A stretch of DNA of 30,426 bases. Origin: JAFAXD01 sp035472475 (lineage in GTDB: Bacteria; Pseudomonadota; Alphaproteobacteria; Rhizobiales; Xanthobacteraceae). The notes under the pieces are model-generated. The model was not told the origin of the DNA and did not search any database. It was given only the letters and a program-made list of their open reading frames with translations. Below are positions 24,899 to 30,426 of this stretch, piece after piece. The stretch spans positions 1 to 30,426 of the forward strand of contig DATIPA010000089.1 of NCBI GenBank assembly GCA_035472475.1, written 5' to 3'. Numbering within the stretch: the first letter of the stretch is position 1; each line of letters opens with the position of its first letter. The translations under genes were made by a program, and so were the position numbers.

Positions 24899-26995
24899 TC
24901 ACGCGCCGTCCGTTGACCGCAGGACGACAAGCCCATCGGCGGCGCGCACCCCGCGGCCTTGCGGCAGGACAAACAACGGGTTGATCTCGGCCTCGATCAG
25001 CCGCTCTCCCAGGGTCGAAACCATGGTCGAAAATGTCAAAATCGCGTGCGCGAGAGCGCCAACATCACACAGGGGCCGACCGCGGAAACCACGCAACAAC
25101 GGCGCGCTGTCGAGTTCGTTGATCATGTCGTCAGCGTCCCCCGTACCGAGCGGGAGCAAGCGGATGGCGGTGTCCTTGAATAGTTCGGCGGTGATGCCGC
25201 CTGCCCCGAGCAAGACCGCCGGACCGAGCTGGGGATCGCGGCGGCAGCCGAGAATCAACTCGACGCCATCGCGGATCAATTCCTGGACCAGAAATCCGTC
25301 GGCTGCGTGGCCGGTGCGGCTGCGCACCGTTGCAGCGAGTTCGTCACACCGCCGTGCGACATCCCCGGGAAACACGTCGACGACGACGCCGCCGACTTCG
25401 GTCTTATGCAGAATGTCGCGCGACAGAATCTTCAACACCACGTTGCCGCCAATCCGAGCCGCCGCCTGAGCTGCCTCGGCCGGAGATTGAACAATCACTT
25501 CGTCGACGCTTGGGATGCCGAAGCGCGCGAACAGCTGCTTGCTCTGCGCCTCATTCAACCGACCCCGATCCGGGAGACCGGTTTGCCAATCCACCGTTGC
25601 CTGCACGTGGTCGGCCGCGGCGCTCGATACGCACCGGGTCTCGGCGCGCGATAGGGCCGCAAGCGCCGACGCGCAGCTTTCAGGGGCGCTAAAGGCAGGC
25701 GCGCCCCGCCGATTAAGGTGACGCACGATCGGCGGCGCGTCAGGACTGACATAGGCCAGCAGCGGCTTGTCGCTGTTGCGGAGCGCCTCGACCAAGGGAC
25801 CCGCCACCAGATCGGGTTGGCCGATCCCGGAGGAACCCACGATAACGACGACCGCATCAAAGCTCGCGCTAGCCAGCAAGGTGTCGATCACCGTGCGCAG
25901 CAGCTCGGGCCGCAGCCCCGCCAGAGTCACGTCGATCGGATTGCGGTCGAGCACCGCATCGGGAATGTTCAATGCCAGAAGCGTCCGTGCAGTGTCAGCA
26001 TCCGGCGCCGGAACCTCGAAGCCTGCCGCCCCGATGCTGTCCGCCACCAATGTCGCGGCGCCGCCCGTTGACGTGACGATGGCGACGCGACGGCCGCGCA
26101 TCGGCCGCTTGTGCGCGAAGGCGGCTGGGATATCCAGCAGATCCGCAAAGGTTGCGGCCCGCGTGACGCCAACTTGCCGGAACAGCGCGTCATAGATTGC
26201 ATCGACGCCGGCGAGCGCGCCGGTATGCGATACGGCCGAACGTACTCCCACCTCCGAGCGGCCAACCTTGAAGGCGACGATCGGTTTGCCGATCGCGGCG
26301 GCTCTCGCGGCGACGGCGCGGAACCGCAGCGGCGCACGCAGTGCCTCGAGATAGAGCGCAATGACCGCGGTTGCATCGTCGTCCAACAGGTATTCGAGGC
26401 AGTCCGACACCTCGATGTCAGCCTCGTTGCCGGTCGCCACGAGCTTGGAGAACCCGATGCCGCGCGCGGCACCGCGCGAGAGCAGCGAGCCCAGAATCCC
26501 GCCGCTTTGCGAGACGACGGCGATTTGACCAGCCGGAAACTCCTCGAGCTCCATGGCGCCGCTGGCGGACAGCATGATCCGATCGGTGACATTCACGAGG
26601 CCGATGGTGTTAGGTCCGAGCAGCCGCATTGCGCCGGCTGCGTCTTTGAGCGCCTGTTGGCGCCGCCGACCTTCGGCGCCGGTTTCGCCAAAGCCGCCGG
26701 CCAGTACGATCGCGGCCGAGGCGCCAGCCTGCGCCAGTTGGCGTGTTGCGTCCGCCACGCGGTCGGACGCGAGCAGGATGAGCCCGACGTCGGGCGGCTC
26801 GGGAAGCGAGCTCACGTCGGGATAGCAGGTAAGCCCGGCCAGTTCCTTGTACCGCGGGTTGATTGGATAGATCCGCCCGGCAAAGCCGTGCCGCCGAAGG
26901 TACGCCACCGGGCGGCCCGCAAGCTTGCTCGCGTCCGACGAAGCTCCCAGGACTGCGATGCTGCGCGGATGGAACAGCCGGCGGATCGCGTCCAT
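24899..26995 (-). CDS. NDP-forming acyl-CoA synthetase (acetate-CoA ligase family)
   Basis: This 698-residue single-chain enzyme has the alpha-beta fusion order of the ADP-forming acyl-CoA synthetases: CoA-binding domain (about 5-130, FHPRSIAVLGAS), succinyl-CoA-ligase-like domains (about 150-440) with the phospho-His in SHTGALAG (His257), and a C-terminal ATP-grasp domain (about 480-690) with VLKILSRDILHKTEVGGV. These enzymes interconvert acyl-CoA, ADP and phosphate with the free acid and ATP; the acid used here is unknown. It is the last gene of a minus-strand operon, 14 bases after the crotonase-family gene and downstream of a binding protein, suggesting activation of an imported carboxylic acid. 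Confidence 0.88.
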   Translation of the reverse strand: MDAIRRLFHPRSIAVLGASSDASKLAGRPVAYLRRHGFAGRIYPINPRYKELAGLTCYPDVSSLPEPPDVGLILLASDRVADATRQLAQAGASAAIVLAGGFGETGAEGRRRQQALKDAAGAMRLLGPNTIGLVNVTDRIMLSASGAMELEEFPAGQIAVVSQSGGILGSLLSRGAARGIGFSKLVATGNEADIEVSDCLEYLLDDDATAVIALYLEALRAPLRFRAVAARAAAIGKPIVAFKVGRSEVGVRSAVSHTGALAGVDAIYDALFRQVGVTRAATFADLLDIPAAFAHKRPMRGRRVAIVTSTGGAATLVADSIGAAGFEVPAPDADTARTLLALNIPDAVLDRNPIDVTLAGLRPELLRTVIDTLLASASFDAVVVIVGSSGIGQPDLVAGPLVEALRNSDKPLLAYVSPDAPPIVRHLNRRGAPAFSAPESCASALAALSRAETRCVSSAAADHVQATVDWQTGLPDRGRLNEAQSKQLFARFGIPSVDEVIVQSPAEAAQAAARIGGNVVLKILSRDILHKTEVGGVVVDVFPGDVARRCDELAATVRSRTGHAADGFLVQELIRDGVELILGCRRDPQLGPAVLLGAGGITAELFKDTAIRLLPLGTGDADDMINELDSAPLLRGFRGRPLCDVGALAHAILTFSTMVSTLGERLIEAEINPLFVLPQGRGVRAADGLVVLRSTDGA

Positions 26996-27009
26996 TGCGC
27001 GGGGTTCGC

Positions 27010-27804
27010 CTATTTCTTGTTGAGAAAGGCGGACACCGCCTCGCGATGTTCGGCGGTGGTGTAGCAGATTGCCTGCGCCTCGCGTCCGAGCGCGAGCACC
27101 TGCTCCTCGTCAAGTTCGAAGGTCTTGTTCAAGATCGCCTTGCTCAGCGCCATTGCCACGTTGGACCCGCCGCTCAATTGCTTCGCCCATTCGCAGGCGT
27201 CCGCGAGCAACCGTTCCGGCGACGTCAGGCGGTCGATCAACCCGATGGCGAGCGCTTCCTGCGCCGGCACGCGCCGGCCAGTGAAAATCAGCTCCTTCGC
27301 GCGGGTGAGTCCGACCCGACGCGGCAGGAAATACAGGCCGCCGCCGTCAGGAACCAGGCCGCGCAGGATGAAGCTCATTGCAAAGGACGCCGCCTCCGAC
27401 GCAATGATGAAGTCGCAGGCGAGCGCCAGGTCGCACCCAAGCCCGGCGGCTGCTCCGTTGACGGCTGCGACGGTTGGCTTGCCCATGCCGCGCAGGATCG
27501 CAATCGCCTGATGCAACCGCTTCTGGCGTTGCCAGCCGGTGAACGCGATCTCCCCCGCCGGCGCCGCCAGGCGCTCTTTCATGCCGGCGATATCGCCGCC
27601 CGAACAAAATCCCGCGCCCTTGCCGGTCAATACGACCGCGCGCGCCGCGTCGTCGTTCGACAGTCGATCGAGTACTGTGGCGAACTCGACCCGCATCGCG
27701 TCGTTGATCGCATTGCGGACCTCCGGCCGATTGAACGTGATGATCGCGATGCCGCCGTCGATCGACAGCTCGATATGGCGAAATTCCTGTCCGTCGGCCT
27801 TCAT
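27010..27804 (-). CDS. Enoyl-CoA hydratase/isomerase (crotonase) family, isomerase-like
   Basis: This 264-residue crotonase-fold protein has the oxyanion-hole motifs GAGFCSGGDIAG (64-74) and GAAAGLGCDLALACD (117-131). At the two positions that carry catalytic Glu in classical hydratases it has Asp125 (GCDLAL) and Phe145, while an Asp in GLVPDGGG (D153) matches the PaaG-type isomerases. A double-bond isomerase or related reaction is therefore more likely than simple hydration. The C-terminus (VSAFLNKK) is standard. It sits 5 bases downstream of the binding-protein gene and 14 bases upstream of the acyl-CoA synthetase, so it is the middle gene of a three-gene operon. Confidence 0.88.
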   Translation of the reverse strand: MKADGQEFRHIELSIDGGIAIITFNRPEVRNAINDAMRVEFATVLDRLSNDDAARAVVLTGKGAGFCSGGDIAGMKERLAAPAGEIAFTGWQRQKRLHQAIAILRGMGKPTVAAVNGAAAGLGCDLALACDFIIASEAASFAMSFILRGLVPDGGGLYFLPRRVGLTRAKELIFTGRRVPAQEALAIGLIDRLTSPERLLADACEWAKQLSGGSNVAMALSKAILNKTFELDEEQVLALGREAQAICYTTAEHREAVSAFLNKK

Positions 27805-27809
27805 GGGGG

Positions 27810-28814
27810 TTACTCGGCTTTGATGTTCGATGCGGCGATGAGATCGCGCCAGCGTGCCGCTTCCGCGCGGACGTAACGATCGAGTTCGCCAGGAGGACCA
27901 GCCGCGAGCGTGAGCCCTTCGATGTCTTCGAGCGTCTTGAACGCGGGCGTTTGAACCCCGCGTGCGACTGACCCGTTGAGGCGCTCGACCACATCCGCAG
28001 GCGTGCCCGCGGGCACATAGAGGCCGTACCAGCTTTCGGCCACATAGCCCGGAACGCCGCTCTCAGCGACGGTCGGAAGATTTGGAAAAGCCGGAGACCG
28101 TTCGGGCGAAGTCACCGCCAGCGCACGCAGTTGACCGCTCCGGACATAAGGAGCCACGCTCGCGACTGTCGTGAACATCACCTCGATTTGTCCGCCCAAG
28201 AGGTCGGTGATCGCCGCCGCTGCGCCCTTGTAGGGAACGTGTGTCAGATTGACGTTGGCGAGCTTATTGAACAATTCCCCCGCAAGATGCGCTGACGTAC
28301 CCAGGCCGTACGACCCGAAATTGATCGCGCCCGGCTTGGCCGTGGCCGCGGCAATCAGGTCGTGGACGTTGTTGATCGGAAGTTTTGGGTTGACCACAAC
28401 GATGTTGAACGAACGCGCGACCAAAGCGACCGGCGCGAACGCGGCAAACGTGTCGTACGGCAGTTTGGCGTGAAGGCTTGGGTTGACCGCATGAGAGAAC
28501 GTCGCCATCAGCAGCGTATATCCGTCGGCCGGGCTGGTCGCGACCGCGGCGCTACCGATGATCGTACCGGCGCCTGGCTTGTTCTCAATAATGACCGCCT
28601 GACCTAGGTCAGGCGCCATGCCTTCAGCGAGCCTGCGGGTCACGATGTCGGTCCCGCCGCCGGGCGGAAACGGCACAACAATGCGGAGGAGCCGGTCCGG
28701 ATAGGCTGCATGTGCGGTGAATGCTGCGGTCGACAGGATTGCGACGCCAACGCACAGCACGCCGGCAATGCATGCGATGGCAGAGCCGCCTGGCCGGACG
28801 CGCGATGACGGCAT
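27810..28814 (-). CDS. Bug/TctC-family periplasmic solute-binding protein
   Basis: This 334-residue exported protein has a signal peptide (hydrophobic about 12-31, ending FTAHAAYP) and the Bug-family signature starting YPDRLLRIVVPFPPGGGTD, then NKPGAGTIIG, the SPADGYTLL loop, THVPYKG and the SGQLRALAV segment. Members bind small carboxylates or other polar acids in the periplasm, usually for tripartite tricarboxylate transporters. No TctA/TctB membrane partners are nearby, which is common for this expanded family. The ATG at 28814 is chosen because GGAGG lies about 6 bases upstream; a longer frame adds 24 non-signal residues. It is the first gene of the operon leading into the crotonase and synthetase genes. 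Confidence 0.93.
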   Translation of the reverse strand: MPSSRVRPGGSAIACIAGVLCVGVAILSTAAFTAHAAYPDRLLRIVVPFPPGGGTDIVTRRLAEGMAPDLGQAVIIENKPGAGTIIGSAAVATSPADGYTLLMATFSHAVNPSLHAKLPYDTFAAFAPVALVARSFNIVVVNPKLPINNVHDLIAAATAKPGAINFGSYGLGTSAHLAGELFNKLANVNLTHVPYKGAAAAITDLLGGQIEVMFTTVASVAPYVRSGQLRALAVTSPERSPAFPNLPTVAESGVPGYVAESWYGLYVPAGTPADVVERLNGSVARGVQTPAFKTLEDIEGLTLAAGPPGELDRYVRAEAARWRDLIAASNIKAE

Positions 28815-28920
28815 AGTGTCCTCCGGTGACGCATTCTTGTTCGCGGGCGTGCTGCCGCCGCGCGAGGACGTTGACGGACCTGGCAAAGAACGCCTATCCG
28901 GTGCGTTGATCCGTCGTTAT

Positions 28921-28950
28921 GGATTGGCTGGACTGCGAAGTCCAGCATCC
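28921..28950 (+). promoter_or_regulatory. GNRA-capped hairpin in the 5' leader of the acyltransferase gene
   Basis: GCTGGACT (28927-28934) pairs perfectly with AGTCCAGC (28939-28946) around the tetraloop GCGA. After a two-base bulge (TG), GGAT (28921-28924) pairs with ATCC (28947-28950), giving 12 base pairs in all. It ends 11 bases before the ATG at 28962 and directly abuts the Shine-Dalgarno-like GGGA. No T-tract follows, so it is not a standard terminator; it could tune translation or bind a protein if transcribed. Confidence 0.5.
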
Positions 28951-28961
28951 GGGATGTTCCA

Positions 28962-30146
28962 ATGCAGGGCCGCGTCGACCGCGCGAACTTTTCAGCGCCC
29001 ACGCCGGGCGCCACGCTGCGCATCGCGTCGCGCGACGAGATCGCACGTCTGCCGCGGTGGTCGCGTGCATTCGCCAACGAGCGCAAGGACCACCGCTTCT
29101 ACGAACTCCTCGAAGACACGCTCGCGGAAGGCTTTGACTACGGCTATTTCGTCGCCGACGACGGCGATGATGTTCGTGCCATCCAGCCTTACTTCGTCGT
29201 CGACCAGGATCTGCTCGCAGGCACCGGCGATCGTGCAAAGCCGCTGATCGCCGCCCTGCGTCGGCTGTGGCCGCGCTTCATGCGTGCACGTACGCTGATG
29301 CTCGGCTGCAGCGCCGGCGAGGGACACCTCGACGGCGACGCGGCGTCTCAGCCGGCGATGGCGGATCTGTTGGGGCGCTCGCTCCTTCGCCTGGCCCGCG
29401 AGCTCGACTGCGTGATGATCGTCTTCAAGGAATTCCCGGCCAAGTACCGACCGACGCTGCAATCCCTGCGCGCAGCGGGCTTTGCACGCATTCCCAGCAT
29501 GCCAATGACCAAGCTCGCGATCGATTTCAAGGATTTCGAGGACTATCTCGGTCAGAAGCTCAGTCCGGGGACGCGAGCGACGCTTCGCCGCAAGCTGCGG
29601 ATCGCCGCACGCGCAAAACCGGCAATCACGATGAGCGTGACGAGCGATGCATCCGCGCTCGTGGACGAACTCCATCCGCTTTATCTGGATGTGTTCGCGC
29701 GATCATCGCTGCAGTTCGAAAAGCTGACGAAGGAATTCCTGGCCGAAATCGGAAAACGGATGCCCGATAAGGTCCGCTTCTTCGTTTGGCGCCAGGATGC
29801 ACGGGCCGTTGCGTTCGCCCTTTGCATGATCCACGACGACGGCATCTATCACGAGTACGTCGGCTTCGACTATGCGGTGTCATTCGAGCTTCATCTGTAC
29901 TACCGCGTATTTCACGACATCATCACGTGGGCCATCGCCAACGGCTACCGGCACTTCCACAGTGGCAGCCTCAACTACGATCCGAAGTGGCATCTCCGGC
30001 AGTCGCTCGATCCGGTCGACCTCTACGTCAGGCACACGTCCGGTCTGGTCAACGCCGCGCTCAAGCGGCTGCTTCCGATCATGGAGCCGACGCGCGCCGA
30101 TCCAATTCTGCCGAACTTCGCCAACTATCGGGAGCTGTGGGACTAG
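28962..30146 (+). CDS. GNAT/FemAB-like acyltransferase
   Basis: This 394-residue soluble protein resembles the GNAT-superfamily proteins of the Acetyltransf_6/FemAB-like group. Visible features are an N-terminal domain (about 20-180) with FKEFPAKYRP near its end, a basic helical segment (about 205-225, SPGTRATLRRKLRIAA), and a C-terminal acyl-CoA fold with VRFFVWRQDARAVAFALCMIHDDG, YHEYVGFDY and HFHSGSLNYDPKWHLR. Members transfer acyl or aminoacyl groups to cell-envelope or metabolite amines; the substrate here is unknown. The ATG has GGGA about 7 bases upstream, next to a strong hairpin. It stands alone, divergent from the binding-protein operon, with a possible terminator after it. Confidence 0.72.
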   Translation: MQGRVDRANFSAPTPGATLRIASRDEIARLPRWSRAFANERKDHRFYELLEDTLAEGFDYGYFVADDGDDVRAIQPYFVVDQDLLAGTGDRAKPLIAALRRLWPRFMRARTLMLGCSAGEGHLDGDAASQPAMADLLGRSLLRLARELDCVMIVFKEFPAKYRPTLQSLRAAGFARIPSMPMTKLAIDFKDFEDYLGQKLSPGTRATLRRKLRIAARAKPAITMSVTSDASALVDELHPLYLDVFARSSLQFEKLTKEFLAEIGKRMPDKVRFFVWRQDARAVAFALCMIHDDGIYHEYVGFDYAVSFELHLYYRVFHDIITWAIANGYRHFHSGSLNYDPKWHLRQSLDPVDLYVRHTSGLVNAALKRLLPIMEPTRADPILPNFANYRELWD

Positions 30147-30212
30147 CGCCAGCTACCGCCCGCGTTCGAGCTTACGAACTGCTTGAGCCAACGCTTCGCA
30201 CCCCGTGAAAGC

Positions 30213-30243
30213 GGGCGCCGGGCCGCCCTCCGTTCTCTTTTTT
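30213..30243 (+). terminator. Possible intrinsic terminator after the acyltransferase gene
   Basis: A GGGCG/CGCCC stem (30213-30217 with 30224-30228) is followed after 4 bases by a T-rich run (TTCTCTTTTTT, 30233-30243). The stem is short and the spacing to the T-run is a little long, so the call is weak. Confidence 0.35.
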
Positions 30244-30262
30244 CGTCCCCCAAGCGAGGGGG

Positions 30263-30359
30263 GTGGAGCGCCGAGACGGCGCTAAGTGAGTTCTGTCCGC
30301 GCTCAAGGCGCGGAACGCACCCTTGCGATCGGGTGCGTCTGCGCCGTTCGGCGCTCCAC
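30263..30359. repeat. Nested palindromic intergenic element
   Basis: A perfect 12-bp inverted repeat (GTGGAGCGCCGA at 30263-30274; TCGGCGCTCCAC at 30348-30359) encloses four smaller hairpins in a row: GCGCCG/CGGCGC (30268-30282), TCCGCGC/GCGCGGA (30296-30314), ACGCACCC/GGGTGCGT (30315-30338) and GCGCCG/CGGCGC (30341-30354). The outer arms overlap the first and last hairpins, so alternative folds compete. It looks like a dispersed palindromic repeat family of high-GC alphaproteobacteria, which a genome-wide search would confirm. Confidence 0.65.
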
Positions 30360-30426
30360 GGCGGCGATTTTTGGCCGGAGGCCGCAGCGTGACCGGTCAT
30401 GGTGCCGGTGTTGGCGGTTGTCCCCG

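Overview
The window reads as a high-GC alphaproteobacterial chromosome, most likely Bradyrhizobium/Rhodopseudomonas-like (Nitrobacteraceae, Hyphomicrobiales). The reasons are a long hopanoid lipid locus with HpnN, the small secreted cysteine-rich and LTXXQ (Spy-like) proteins common in that group, a Bug/TctC binding protein, and palindromic intergenic DNA. This placement is inference from gene content; no rRNA or tRNA gene was seen.

Layout. (1) 1-1436 is the edge of an integrated element. It holds a P4-type tyrosine integrase on the minus strand, a second gene overlapping its stop codon and running off the left edge, and a repeated operator-like block before the integrase start. (2) 1759-6671 holds a secreted protein, an MMPL/RND exporter, a secreted LTXXQ protein with an 8-residue repeat, and a small secreted four-cysteine protein. 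(3) 6691-20967 is the hopanoid/isoprenoid core: ispA (minus), then hpnB-hpnC-hpnD-hpnE-shc (plus, with start/stop overlaps from hpnB to hpnE), then dxs-ispH-hpnH (minus) and hpnN (plus, divergent from dxs). (4) 21246-24763 holds a CDA-superfamily deaminase, a second four-cysteine protein paralogous to the first, two small membrane proteins and an ABC-F ATPase (Uup). (5) 24899-28814 is a minus-strand operon: Bug/TctC binding protein, crotonase-fold enzyme, NDP-forming acyl-CoA synthetase. (6) 28921-30426 is a GNAT/FemAB-like acyltransferase behind a strong 5' hairpin, followed by nested palindromes.

How the core works together. Dxs and IspH are the first and last enzymes of the MEP pathway, and IspA makes farnesyl diphosphate. 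HpnD, HpnC and HpnE turn two farnesyl diphosphates into squalene, and Shc cyclises squalene to hopene. HpnH adds a 5'-deoxyadenosyl group to give adenosylhopane. HpnN exports hopanoids toward the outer membrane. hpnG, which normally removes adenine from adenosylhopane, is not in the window.

Most interesting points. A nucleoside/base-deaminase-like enzyme with an arginine-rich tail follows hpnN, and a testable hypothesis is that it acts on adenosylhopane. The two paralogous four-cysteine secreted proteins, and two MMPL exporters, bracket the hopanoid locus. The integrase has tandem operator-like repeats upstream and a coupled partner gene downstream. A GNRA-capped hairpin sits just before the acyltransferase start.
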